Positions 6,642-14,975 of a stretch of DNA of 64,000 nucleotides are shown piece by piece. A program made the translations under genes and the position numbers. Position 1 is the stretch's first letter. Each line of letters starts with the position of its first letter. The notes under the pieces were generated by a model. It ran no database searches, was not told where the DNA came from, and was given only the letters and a program-made list of their open reading frames with translations. The stretch spans positions 19,600-83,599 of the forward strand of contig JAISUO010000024.1 in NCBI GenBank assembly GCA_031272035.1, written 5' to 3'. The stretch is from Synergistaceae bacterium (GTDB lineage Bacteria > Synergistota > Synergistia > Synergistales > Aminobacteriaceae).

Positions 6642-8945
6642 CTAATCCCTTCGGGAAGACCTTCCGCCGTGGCGATGATCCCGATCTCGATCACGGTCCC
6701 GACCGCCACGGTCGCCTCCCCGGTCCCGGTCGCCGTGATCGTGACGTTCCCGGTCGCCTCGGGGGGCCACAGGGCCCGCGCTTCCGGCGATGCTTTCGAT
6801 CAGGTTCTCCCGTTCCCGCTCGTTCGGCAGGGCGTCGGCGAAGCCGGCCTCTCTGACCTTTTCCTCATCGGAAACGATACGCCGTCGGGTCAGGTTGACG
6901 CGTCCCATGTCGTCGATTTCCTTCACCATGACCAGAACTCTGTCGCCGGGTTTGAAAACGTCCTCCACCTTCGGAATGCGGAACGTGCTGACCTCGCTGA
7001 GATGGAGCAGTCCCTCCTTGCCAGGCAGGCACTCCACAAAAGCGCCGAAGGACATCAGCCGCGTCACGGTGCCATAATAAATTTCCCCCGCTTCGGGATT
7101 GCGGGTCAGGCCCCGAATGATCGCCAGAGCCTCGTTGACCTGCTCCTGCGTGGGCCCGGCAATGCTAACGTCACCGGAGTCCTCCACGTTGATTCGAACG
7201 CCGGTTTTCTGAGTGATACCGCGGATCACCTTGCCCCCGGGGCCGATGACGTCCCGAATTTTTTCGGGGTCGATCGTGGTCTTGTGGATGCGCGGCGCGT
7301 TGGGAGACAGGCTCTCCGGCGCGGAAATCCGCGATTCCATTTTATCGAGAATTTCCATGCGGGCCTTTCGCGCCTGGCTCAGGGCGTTCTGCAGAACCTC
7401 CCGGGTGATGCCGCCGGCCTTGTTGTCCATCTGAAGCGCCGTAACTCCATCCCGGGTTCCGGCAACCTTGAAGTCCATGTCGCCATAGTGGTCCTCCAGA
7501 CCCTGAATGTCGGTGAGAACCTGAACTTTATTCCCTTCCTTGATGAGTCCCATGGCCACTCCCGCCACGTGTTTGCGAAGGGGAACCCCCGCGTGCATCA
7601 TGGACAGGCTGCCGCCGCAGATGCTGGCCTGGGAGCTGGAGCCGTTGGACTCCAGAATGTCCGAGACCACGCGAATCACGTAGGGGAACTCGTTCTCGTC
7701 GGGAATCACGTAGCGAAGAGCCCGTTCGGCCAACGCCCCGTGTCCGATCTCCCTGCGTCCGGGGCCTCGCATGGGGCGCACCTCGCCCACCGAGTAGGGC
7801 GGGAAGTTGTAGTGCAGAATAAAACGCTTGGCGGGCTCGTCCAGCTTGATGCCGTCGAGAACCTGATCGTCCTCTCCCACCATCCCAAGGGTCGTCACCG
7901 CCAGAGCCTGGGTCTCGCCTCGGGTGAAAAGCGCCGAACCGTGCACCCTGGGCAGCACTCCCAGCTCACAGGAAATATCCCGGAGCTGGTCCATGGCCCG
8001 ACCGTCCACCCGTACGCCCTCGTCAACGATGATGGCCCTCATGATTTTTTTGACCCGCTCGTCCACAAAGGCGGAGATGTAGTCGTTCATGCCGGGACAG
8101 GATTCGGCGAAATGCTCCTGAGCGCGTTTTTTCGCCTCGCCGATTCTGTCGGCCCTGGGCTTCTTCTCGTGAATACGAACCCCCGCGTCGATTTCCTGGT
8201 CGAGGTTCTCACGGATCCAGTCGTCGATTTCGGGACAGGATACGGGGGGAGCGATTTGAATCTCCGGCTTTCCCACTTCTTCCTTCATCTGCCGGAACAG
8301 CGCGATGAGCTTTCGAATTTCGGTCTGAGCCAGCTCCATGGCGTCCACCAGCAAATCCTCGGAAACCTCCTGAGAGCCGGACTCCACCATCGTAATGCCG
8401 TCGTCGTGGCCGGCCACCAGCAAATCCAGGGCCGACGACTGCATCTGCTCCTCCGTGGGGTTCACCACCAGCTGCCCCTCGATCAGGCCGATGCGCACCG
8501 CCCCCACCGGACCTCCCCAGGGAATGCCGGAAATCGCCAGAGCGGCGGAAGCTCCGTTGATGGCCAGCACGCTGGGCGGATAAATCTGATCCACCGCCAT
8601 GACCGTGGCCACCACATGAACGTCGTTCCGCATGTTGTCGTCGAAAAGCGACCGGATGGACCGATCCACCACTCTCGCGCTCAGAATCGCCGACTCGGTG
8701 GGACGGCCCTCGCGTTTGATAAAACCGCCGGGAATTTTTCCCGCCGAATAATAGCGCTCCTCAAAATCCACCAGCAGCGGGAAAAAATCGATTCCCGTCC
8801 GCGCGGTATCCGTGATGCAGGCCGTGGTCAAAATCGTCGTGTCTCCATGTGACGCCAGAACGGCTCCATTTGCCTGCTTCGCCAGTTTTCCCGTTCGGAA
8901 GACAAGCGGCTTGTCCCCCAGCAATACGGAAAATTCTTTTTCCAT
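6642..8945 (-). CDS. pnp: Polyribonucleotide nucleotidyltransferase (PNPase) with a charged Asp/Arg/Gly tail
   Basis: Phosphorolytic 3'-5' exoribonuclease of the RNA decay machinery. Two RNase PH domains are separated by the helical domain, with EFPYVIRVVSDILESNGSSS in the second core, then a KH domain (VIGPGGKVIRGI, about residues 567-578) and an S1 domain (GTVTRLMSFGAFVE). The frame opens upstream with a GTG that would place AGGAGGAGA inside the gene; that sequence is the SD, so the second of two adjacent ATGs (8945) is the better start, giving 767 residues. The last ~40 residues are low-complexity (repeats of DRD, RGG, HG), an addition to the standard protein. A promoter lies just upstream. 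Confidence 0.96.
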   Translation of the reverse strand: MEKEFSVLLGDKPLVFRTGKLAKQANGAVLASHGDTTILTTACITDTARTGIDFFPLLVDFEERYYSAGKIPGGFIKREGRPTESAILSARVVDRSIRSLFDDNMRNDVHVVATVMAVDQIYPPSVLAINGASAALAISGIPWGGPVGAVRIGLIEGQLVVNPTEEQMQSSALDLLVAGHDDGITMVESGSQEVSEDLLVDAMELAQTEIRKLIALFRQMKEEVGKPEIQIAPPVSCPEIDDWIRENLDQEIDAGVRIHEKKPRADRIGEAKKRAQEHFAESCPGMNDYISAFVDERVKKIMRAIIVDEGVRVDGRAMDQLRDISCELGVLPRVHGSALFTRGETQALAVTTLGMVGEDDQVLDGIKLDEPAKRFILHYNFPPYSVGEVRPMRGPGRREIGHGALAERALRYVIPDENEFPYVIRVVSDILESNGSSSQASICGGSLSMMHAGVPLRKHVAGVAMGLIKEGNKVQVLTDIQGLEDHYGDMDFKVAGTRDGVTALQMDNKAGGITREVLQNALSQARKARMEILDKMESRISAPESLSPNAPRIHKTTIDPEKIRDVIGPGGKVIRGITQKTGVRINVEDSGDVSIAGPTQEQVNEALAIIRGLTRNPEAGEIYYGTVTRLMSFGAFVECLPGKEGLLHLSEVSTFRIPKVEDVFKPGDRVLVMVKEIDDMGRVNLTRRRIVSDEEKVREAGFADALPNERERENLIESIAGSAGPVAPRGDRERHDHGDRDRGGDRGGRDRDRDRDHRHGGRSSRRD

Positions 8946-8987
8946 CATTCTCCTCCTCGACACCTTTTTCCTTTTTCAAACGGAATC

Positions 8988-9016
8988 AGAATAGCACAAG
9001 ATGAAATTTAGTCCAA
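8988..9016 (-). promoter_or_regulatory. Sigma-70 type promoter of pnp
   Basis: On the minus strand TTGGAC (9016-9011), a 17-bp spacer and TATTCT (8993-8988), about 40 bp before the pnp start. Both boxes have four of six consensus bases. Confidence 0.55.
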
Positions 9017-9102
9017 GAGATACCAGGGATGTAATAAACTTATAAATGGTATATCATCATTATTCGTGTAACGAGACTTTTTTATTTAAAGGAGGAGGGC
9101 CA

Positions 9103-9516
9103 GTGGCTCTTGTTATATGCAGTATGTGCAAAAGGGCTTTTATCAATGGTCCTCAGGGAGAGGAAATCTGCCCCGACTGCACGACAAAGCTTCAATCGCT
9201 CTATCCCGTCGTGAGAAATTTTCTGCGAGACCACGAGAAGGAGGCCTTTACAGCCCACGACGTCAGCCGGATTTTGGGGATTCCCGTTCAAAAGGTGGAG
9301 GCGCTGGTTTCAGCGGGAATGATCGACACGATTCATCTCCAGAGCGGCGAGCGCGACTCTTCAGCTTCAAAAAGAACATCGAAACTCGCCCCTCTCGCTC
9401 CGGGAGAGGCGGAGACTGTTCTGCGCCGAAACGAAAGCTCCATGCACACCTACACAAAACGACTGGCGGAGGACGACGCGGACGACCGACACAGAGGAGA
9501 AAAACGAAGAAAATGA
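9103..9516 (+). CDS. Zinc-ribbon plus helix-turn-helix protein, YvyF/TIGR03826-like
   Basis: 137 residues from a GTG start at 9103, chosen because the strong SD GGAGGAGGG lies 5-8 bases before it. Two CxxC pairs (C6/C9 and C23/C26) form a zinc ribbon; residues about 50-75 (AFTAHDVSRILGIPVQKVEALV) resemble a MerR/excisionase-like HTH; the C-terminal third is basic and polar. This resembles the small zinc-ribbon proteins found in flagellar operons of Firmicutes, but no flagellar genes are near, so a regulatory role is only inferred. The next gene overlaps its stop by ATGA. Confidence 0.6.
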   Translation: MALVICSMCKRAFINGPQGEEICPDCTTKLQSLYPVVRNFLRDHEKEAFTAHDVSRILGIPVQKVEALVSAGMIDTIHLQSGERDSSASKRTSKLAPLAPGEAETVLRRNESSMHTYTKRLAEDDADDRHRGEKRRK

Positions 9517-10031
9517 CGAAAAAACGGTCGCTTCCCACGCGTTTCCCGCATAAGATTTTTTTCAGAAAACTTGTTCTGTGTCTGGCTGGAGCGGCGCTGC
9601 TGTACGCCCTCCCCTCTTTTGCCGACGCCCGGGAGGACGCCGAAAGGATCTTCGCTCTGAACGCGAAACTGCGGCCCGGGACCTCGCTGAACGTGCTGAA
9701 CCAGCTCCTGGGACCTCCCGCCAACGAACACCGGGTGACCGGCATGGAGAATTTGATTCTTTACACCTGGCTTCACGGCGAGATGGGAGTGGAAATTTAC
9801 TGCACCGGCGACGTGGCCCACAGAGTGAGCATCACCCTCCCTCTTCCCAGTGAGAGGGAGGTCCCCCGGGCCTTGGACGCGATCACCCGACGGGGACGGT
9901 CTCAGTACGGCGTCATGCCCGCCTTCGACCGGACTACAGGCGAGTATTACTGGACGGGCGGAGGCGTTCGTTTCGGTTTTTCGAAGTACAACGCCAGAAC
10001 GGTGCGAAGTACCTGCATCGCGCTGCGATAA
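9513..10031 (+). CDS. Small exported protein of unknown function
   Basis: 172 residues starting at the ATG that overlaps the preceding stop (ATGA, 9513-9516). A basic N-terminus is followed by a hydrophobic segment ending ALPSFADA (about residue 34), a likely signal peptide, so the protein is probably periplasmic. The mature part has a segment RPGTSLNVLNQLLGPP that recalls the helix-turn of SmpA/BamE-like domains (lG.P pattern), followed by strands. That similarity is weak and no function is assigned. Translationally coupled to the zinc-ribbon gene. Confidence 0.6.
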   Translation: MTKKRSLPTRFPHKIFFRKLVLCLAGAALLYALPSFADAREDAERIFALNAKLRPGTSLNVLNQLLGPPANEHRVTGMENLILYTWLHGEMGVEIYCTGDVAHRVSITLPLPSEREVPRALDAITRRGRSQYGVMPAFDRTTGEYYWTGGGVRFGFSKYNARTVRSTCIALR

Positions 10032-10067
10032 AACATTTTCCTTTTCAATTTGAGGGGGCTGTACGAA

Positions 10068-12356
10068 TTGTCACATTTTTTTCTCAGAGACATACCGTAC
10101 CCGACAGGGAAATTTTTTCGCGTCGGTTTATTTTTTATTTCTTTCTTTTTTTTCTTTGTCCTTTTTCTCTTCCTGACAGATATGTTCAGCTCCGATGTCC
10201 CCTTCGGAGAAGGAGCCCAAATTACGAGAGCTCCGGCCTCCCGATATGACGTCGTTGTCGCCGGAGGCGGGATGGGAGGAATGGCCGCCGCCATACAGGC
10301 CGCCCGCCTTGGCGCGGGAGTTCTCGTTCTGGAGCCCGGGGACTGGCTGGGAGGGCAGGCTGTGGCCGCCGGCGTCTCCACCATGGACGACCTGAGCCGT
10401 CAGCGCAGCGGACTCTATCTCGAATTCATCTCCCGTCTGAAGGACCATTACGATTCCCTGGGAAAAACCATGGGGACCTGCTACTGGGATCCCCGCAGCC
10501 TGGCCTTCGAACCCTCCGTCGGACAGAAAATCCTTCTGGATATGGTGAAGCAGACCCGAAAGGCCAACGCCGAAAAGAAGCGCAGCAAACCCTTCGACAT
10601 TCTGATGTATTCCTCGGTGACGGAGGTCCACCGCCAGGGAAACACCGTCACCGGCGTCACCCTGCAAAGCCCGGGGGGACGAAAGGACGTCGCCTGCCAG
10701 GTCCTCATCGACGCCACCGAATACGGAGACGTTCTGCCCCTTGCCAAAGTGCCCTACCGGGTGGGAAACTCCGCCACGCCCTTTCTGAATGAAAACGCCA
10801 TGATTCAGGATATCACCTGGGTGGCCATCATTCGCAGTTATCCGGGAGGCATTCCGCCGGAGCTGCGGCCGCTTTCTCCTCTTCCCGGCTACGAGGAGGC
10901 GAAGCGCAACTATGAAAGCTACGTGACCTCGGACGGCATGAACTTCAAGGGAACCTACCCCGTTGTACTCCCCGTCAATTTCGTCACTCACAACGCCTAC
11001 CGCGGACTTCCCGACTCCTCCACGCCCTGGAATTACGACGGGCGGGCGGAGAACCGCGGGCTTATCTCGAAATGCGGCGTCAACTGGGGAAACGACTATC
11101 CGGGAAAAGACAGCTGGAACGGCGACACGGGGCTGCCCGCGGCCTATCTGGAGGACAGGACCCTGAGGGATCGGATCGAGAAGGACGCCCTCGTCAAGAC
11201 CCTGCACTTTATCTATTACATGCAAAACGAACTGGGGGAAAACTGGTCCGTCGCCAACGACGAATACGACCACTCCCAGCTGCCCGCGGCCGCCGCGGAC
11301 CTGCCCGACGAATGGAAGGAAATCGCCCGGCGAATGCCCCCCATTCCCTACGTCAGAGAATCCCGGCGCATGGCGGGCGCCCACACCCTCACCTCGGCGG
11401 AGCTTCTCCAAAACTCCCTAAGCTACCGGGACGGCCAGACCAGCCACGAGTTTTCCGACGCCATCGCCATAGGCGGCTATATTCTGGACCTCCACGGCGC
11501 GGATACGGACGACCGGATGGAGTGGGACTTCGGCGAAAGGGCAAATTCCATGGAGACCAACCGTCCCCGGGGGCCCTTTCAGGTGCCTTTGGACATTCTC
11601 ATTCCAAAAAACCTCGACGGTTTCCTGGCCGCTGAGAAGAATCTTTCCATGACGCGACTGGCCGCGGGAGCTCTGCGTCTGCAGCCCATCTGCATGATGG
11701 TCGGTCAGGCCGCGGGAGCTTTGGCCGCGCTGGCGGCGGAGAGCGGCCTCCCCCCCAGGGAGGTCCCCCCCGTTCGGGTCCAGAGAGCGCTGCTGGAGGC
11801 CAACGTTCTTCTGTCCCTTTGCAAATACTCCGACGTGCCACCGGAACATCCCTTTTTCCGGGCCGTGCAGCTTTCCAACCTCTACGAACTGCTGCCCCCT
11901 CTGGAGCCTCCTCACGCGCCTTCCTACAACATCAGCGATTTGGACGATCCCGTGCTGGCCATGGCTGTCATTCGCGGGGCCGACAAGGGGATTTTCGGGG
12001 TGGACCAGCTCATTACGCGGAGGGAAATGTTTTCGATGCTGAGTAAAGCCCGTCTTGCGTCGAGAACCTCAAAAGGCGTCGAGCCGGCGGAGAAGGAAAA
12101 CCCGGAACGATTCGTTTCACGGGGAGAATTTGTCGAGTCCCTTCGGGAAACCTTCGGACTCGAAAAGGGCTCTCGCCCTTCATCCTCCCTTGTCAAAATT
12201 CCGAAGGAGCATCGTTTTTTTGACGCCATCGATACTCTGGCCGCTCTGGGGATTCTGGACCTCTATCGTCCGGAATTTTATCCCGCCCGTCCCATCACCC
12301 GGGGAGAAGCTGTGGAAATGCTCATGAAAGCCATGACGGTGAACGATCAGGCATAA
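10068..12356 (+). CDS. Membrane-anchored FAD-dependent oxidoreductase with C-terminal SLH-like region
   Basis: A flavoprotein of the FAD_oxidored family (thiazole-synthase-like Rossmann fold). One N-terminal hydrophobic segment (about residues 18-36, Phe-rich) anchors or exports it. The dinucleotide motif VVVAGGGMGGMAAAIQAA follows, then conserved GDWLGGQAVAAGVS and, late in the domain, RLAAGALRLQPICMMVGQAAG. The last ~130 residues read like SLH repeats (FFDAIDTLAALGILDLYR...ITRGEAVEMLMKAM). Two TTG starts are possible; 10068 is preferred because GAGGGGG lies 9 bases upstream, while 10050 has no SD. Substrate unknown. It ends 5 bp from a convergent gene with no terminator between. Confidence 0.78.
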   Translation: MSHFFLRDIPYPTGKFFRVGLFFISFFFFFVLFLFLTDMFSSDVPFGEGAQITRAPASRYDVVVAGGGMGGMAAAIQAARLGAGVLVLEPGDWLGGQAVAAGVSTMDDLSRQRSGLYLEFISRLKDHYDSLGKTMGTCYWDPRSLAFEPSVGQKILLDMVKQTRKANAEKKRSKPFDILMYSSVTEVHRQGNTVTGVTLQSPGGRKDVACQVLIDATEYGDVLPLAKVPYRVGNSATPFLNENAMIQDITWVAIIRSYPGGIPPELRPLSPLPGYEEAKRNYESYVTSDGMNFKGTYPVVLPVNFVTHNAYRGLPDSSTPWNYDGRAENRGLISKCGVNWGNDYPGKDSWNGDTGLPAAYLEDRTLRDRIEKDALVKTLHFIYYMQNELGENWSVANDEYDHSQLPAAAADLPDEWKEIARRMPPIPYVRESRRMAGAHTLTSAELLQNSLSYRDGQTSHEFSDAIAIGGYILDLHGADTDDRMEWDFGERANSMETNRPRGPFQVPLDILIPKNLDGFLAAEKNLSMTRLAAGALRLQPICMMVGQAAGALAALAAESGLPPREVPPVRVQRALLEANVLLSLCKYSDVPPEHPFFRAVQLSNLYELLPPLEPPHAPSYNISDLDDPVLAMAVIRGADKGIFGVDQLITRREMFSMLSKARLASRTSKGVEPAEKENPERFVSRGEFVESLRETFGLEKGSRPSSSLVKIPKEHRFFDAIDTLAALGILDLYRPEFYPARPITRGEAVEMLMKAMTVNDQA

Positions 12357-12361
12357 ATGCA

Positions 12362-12760
12362 CTATACAATTTCTCTGGTGCAGGAACAACCCGCCCGCTC
12401 TCCCGCGTGAACGGCGACCCCGTCCACCAGAGGAGGTTTCTCCCAGGGGACGAAGCGCCCCTCCAGTTTTCGGTGCGCGGGGCAGCAGCCATTGCGCCCC
12501 GCGTGCCAGATATATCCCATTGAACCGGCTGCCATCGCCTGTCGTTTCTGGAACTCGAAACGCTCTTCCGCCTGCCGGTCCGCGAGAGTGTCGCCCCCTC
12601 GTTCCCCCTCCGGTGGCGCAAAAGGGTTGTTTCGGCGTCTTCCGGACCTCCCATCGCGGCTTCTGTCGCTGCCCCTGAAGGGACGGCCGAATACACTCAG
12701 AAACAGGGAAAAAAGAAAAAACCAAAAAATCAAACGAATAATGCCGCATCGCTCCTTCAT
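12362..12760 (-). CDS. Small membrane-anchored protein with phage Mu gpF-like C-terminus
   Basis: 132 residues from ATG 12760; a start at 12796 is also open, and neither has a strong SD. A hydrophobic stretch (about residues 7-24) looks like a signal anchor, followed by an Arg/Gly/Pro-rich linker. The last ~55 residues (GYIWHA...CPAHRKLEGRFVPWEKPP...HAGERAGCSC) match the pattern of the C-terminal end of Mu gpF/SPP1 gp7 head proteins (Y.W...H..L.G..F.W..PP....HPGE..CRC). No phage genes surround it. Role unknown; see findings. Confidence 0.55.
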   Translation of the reverse strand: MKERCGIIRLIFWFFLFSLFLSVFGRPFRGSDRSRDGRSGRRRNNPFAPPEGERGGDTLADRQAEERFEFQKRQAMAAGSMGYIWHAGRNGCCPAHRKLEGRFVPWEKPPLVDGVAVHAGERAGCSCTREIV

Positions 12761-12825
12761 ATTCCAAAAGACTTCCGCTTTGGAATTGGACACCATTGTA
12801 TCAGAGAGACCCTGTGGAACATACG

Positions 12826-12855
12826 AAAAAAGGAGGGCCGAAGCCCCCCTTTTTC
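12826..12855 (-). terminator. Intrinsic terminator of the first SLH porin gene
   Basis: On the minus strand a stable stem AGGGGGGC-TTCG-GCCCTCCT is followed by a TTTTT run. It lies about 45 bp past the porin stop codon. The core GGGC-TTCG-GCCC is the same as in the two terminators of the paralogous gene. Confidence 0.88.
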
Positions 12856-12893
12856 CGTTTCTTATGCTGTGCTGCCTCGAAAGCGATTCCGTG

Positions 12894-14435
12894 CTAGAAG
12901 GAAACGAAGGTGCGGAAACGAAGAACCTGAGGATCCGGGAAGTGCAGATTGTCGTCCGAGTCGAAGGCGCTGTAGGCCAGGCCGAACTGAACGTTGGGAT
13001 TATACCTGTAGATCACGCCCAAAGCGTAGTTCATGGTGTCGCCGCCCGCCCCGTCGAAGGAGTAGTTCGACACATAGAGGAACGTGGACCATTTGTCGTT
13101 CCAGGACTGCTTCGCGCCTGCGCGCCAGATGGACAGATCGTCGGTGATGACCGAAGGAACGCCGCTGCCCCGCCGTCCCGTCAGGGACCCGCTGTCCGTG
13201 CCGCCGAGAACCAGAGCGCCCTCGTTGGGAAGCACGAAGCCCTTCTCCAGGGAATCATACTCCAGCCACAGGCTCGTAAATTTGAGGAGGTCCTGCTTCA
13301 CATCCACGATGGCTCTGAAGGCGCTGCGCCTGTCCGCCGTGAAGTCGTCCACAGCCCTGCCGTTCATCGAGTAATCGGCGTTCTGGTAGAAATACTGGCC
13401 CTTCAGCTCCACGTTGTTGCTGAAGTTGAAACGCAAACCGGCGTAAGCCGTCCAGAGGTTGTCGAAATCACAGGTAAGCGAATTTCCCAGGGACACTTTT
13501 GTCTGATCGTCGCCCAGGAAGTACTGACCGCCGACGTCAAAGCCCCACTGCTCCGTAAACTGCAGAGCCGCGTGCAGACCCAGTTCCCAGAAAGAAGCGT
13601 CCACATCATGACCGTACACGCCCGGATTGATGGAGGAGCGAGACACATAGGCGTTCACTCGTCCCAGGCCGAAACTCCTGCTCCAGCCCAGTCCTTCCAT
13701 GGTACGATCGGTCAGCCAGGCGTCCAGCCCGAATCCGATATTTTCCGAGAAGTTCGTCTCGCCGTCCAGGTAGTATTTGGACTCGTTGTCCACGAGAAAG
13801 CGGCCGACTGTCAGAGTGGAATCCCACCAGGCCGGAAACTCCACATAGAATTTGTTGAACTGAATGTTTGAGGATTTCGTGTAAGCGTCCTGTCCGTCGT
13901 TGATGCGGATGTACAGGTGCATCCCGTCGTCCTCGCCAAACCAGCGATTGATTTCCAGGCGGCTTCTGGCGAAGGCTGCGCCGCTCTCGTCATCAAGGTC
14001 GTTCTGACCGTAGCCCACGCTGTAGAGGTCAAAACGAATGGAACCACCAAGTTTCCAACCGCCCAGGCGATTTTCCAGCTTCGTGAAACGACCGTCAAAA
14101 CTGTCGATTTTCACGCCGAGAGCGTCCAGCTCATCCTTGAACTCCACGACGAGTTTCTTCAGCATCTCCACGTCCTGACGGCTGGCTTTGGAAGTATCCA
14201 CAAGCGCCAGAGCCCGGGCGACGGTGGAAGCCATCTCGTAGCGGGTCGTGGGCTGTTTGCCCTTATACGTGCCATCCGGATAACCGGAGATAATGCCCTT
14301 TGCCGTGAGCTGGCCAATCGCGTCATGGGACCAGTGGTTCAGAGGAACGTCGATAAAGGGATTTGTCGACGCAAAAACCGGTGTGGTCACAAAAAAAGCA
14401 ACTGCCAGATATGCCGCTGCCGCATATTTTTTCAT
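12894..14435 (-). CDS. SLH-domain outer-membrane beta-barrel protein (porin-like), paralogue 1
   Basis: 513 residues. Signal peptide (about 1-22, ending VFA), then one SLH domain (NPFIDVPLNHWSHDAIGQL... to about residue 75) that by family knowledge binds peptidoglycan or its secondary polymer, a short coiled coil (about 78-120, MLKKLVVEFKDELDALG), and a long stretch of alternating strands ending in Phe (RTFVSF), the mark of an outer-membrane barrel. The layout is that of tethering porins found in Synergistota, Thermus and cyanobacteria. Its paralogue lies directly upstream in the same direction. Confidence 0.88.
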   Translation of the reverse strand: MKKYAAAAYLAVAFFVTTPVFASTNPFIDVPLNHWSHDAIGQLTAKGIISGYPDGTYKGKQPTTRYEMASTVARALALVDTSKASRQDVEMLKKLVVEFKDELDALGVKIDSFDGRFTKLENRLGGWKLGGSIRFDLYSVGYGQNDLDDESGAAFARSRLEINRWFGEDDGMHLYIRINDGQDAYTKSSNIQFNKFYVEFPAWWDSTLTVGRFLVDNESKYYLDGETNFSENIGFGLDAWLTDRTMEGLGWSRSFGLGRVNAYVSRSSINPGVYGHDVDASFWELGLHAALQFTEQWGFDVGGQYFLGDDQTKVSLGNSLTCDFDNLWTAYAGLRFNFSNNVELKGQYFYQNADYSMNGRAVDDFTADRRSAFRAIVDVKQDLLKFTSLWLEYDSLEKGFVLPNEGALVLGGTDSGSLTGRRGSGVPSVITDDLSIWRAGAKQSWNDKWSTFLYVSNYSFDGAGGDTMNYALGVIYRYNPNVQFGLAYSAFDSDDNLHFPDPQVLRFRTFVSF

Positions 14436-14519
14436 ACTGAAATAACCCCCTAAAAATATTGCACTGACATTCTGATCTTCCGCTCGATTCTTCAGCCGAG
14501 CAACCCTGGAGAGTCCGGG

Positions 14520-14548
14520 AGTAAAGTTACCTTGTTTCCTTTCTCCCG
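14520..14548 (-). promoter_or_regulatory. Leader element shared by both porin genes (copy 1)
   Basis: A ~28-bp segment (core on minus: GAAACAAGGTAACTTTAC) about 85 bp upstream of the start codon recurs about 96 bp upstream of the paralogue at 16634-16660 with few changes. The intervening leader is not conserved, which suggests a retained function such as an RNA-binding or regulatory site, or simply recent duplication. Confidence 0.4.
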
Positions 14549-14572
14549 TTCACAGGTTCCATTCACAGGTTC
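14549..14572. repeat. 11-bp direct repeat in porin leader
   Basis: TTCACAGGTTC occurs at 14549-14559 and 14562-14572, separated by CA. It lies directly next to the shared leader element and is absent from the paralogue. Confidence 0.7.
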
Positions 14573-14843
14573 AAGGCCGCGAATCTGCTTCAGATCTTCC
14601 ACATGCATACTACAGTAAGGCATCTAATAAGTTTTCAGCCTTATTACTACTTAATTTATAAGTAATATTTACTATAAGTACCAGTTTATAAAGAAATTAG
14701 AATGCAAAAATATAATTTATCTTTGTTATAAAAGAATTTATAAAATTATTTTTTCATTTATTTTTCTAAATCTGTTATTACAAATGCCATAATAGATCAA
14801 ATATAATATTTTATGATCGTTTCATATCGATAAATGCTACATT
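14573..14843. other. AT-rich intergenic region upstream of porin 1
   Basis: No gene is visible. From about 14640 to 14840 the sequence is strikingly rich in A and T, with many TATAAT-like hexamers on both strands (for instance TATAAT at 14711), unlike the GC-rich surroundings. It most likely holds the promoter of the leftward porin gene. No single -35/-10 pair stands out. Confidence 0.5.
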
Positions 14844-14867
14844 AAAAAAAGAGGGCCGAAGCCCTCT
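14844..14867 (-). terminator. Distal of two tandem terminators after porin 2
   Basis: On minus, AGAGGGC-TTCG-GCCCTCT followed by seven T. It sits about 70 bp beyond a nearly identical terminator, with no gene between. Confidence 0.85.
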
Positions 14868-14914
14868 CTTCCTTATAACCGCGACTGTCGAAAAATACCA
14901 TAAAACACCCCATC

Positions 14915-14938
14915 AAAAAAGGAGGGCCGAAGCCCTCC
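14915..14938 (-). terminator. Proximal terminator of porin 2
   Basis: On minus, GGAGGGC-TTCG-GCCCTCC followed by TTTTTT, about 40 bp past the stop codon of the second porin gene. Confidence 0.9.
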
Positions 14939-14975
14939 TCTCTTTTTGCCTTGAACTGAAACCGTTTCGCTTCGA

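Noticed and set aside
6665..6775. Repeated GACCG/CGGTC elements like a short tandem array
   Set aside because: They encode the DRD/RGG tail of PNPase in frame; low-complexity coding, not an independent element.
6669..8852. 727-codon open frame on plus
   Set aside because: Antisense to pnp; long only because the pnp codons rarely give stops on the other strand.
9046..9102. Longer N-terminus (ATG at 9046) for the zinc-ribbon protein
   Set aside because: The strong SD GGAGGAGGG would lie inside the gene, and GTG at 9103 sits at the right distance from it.
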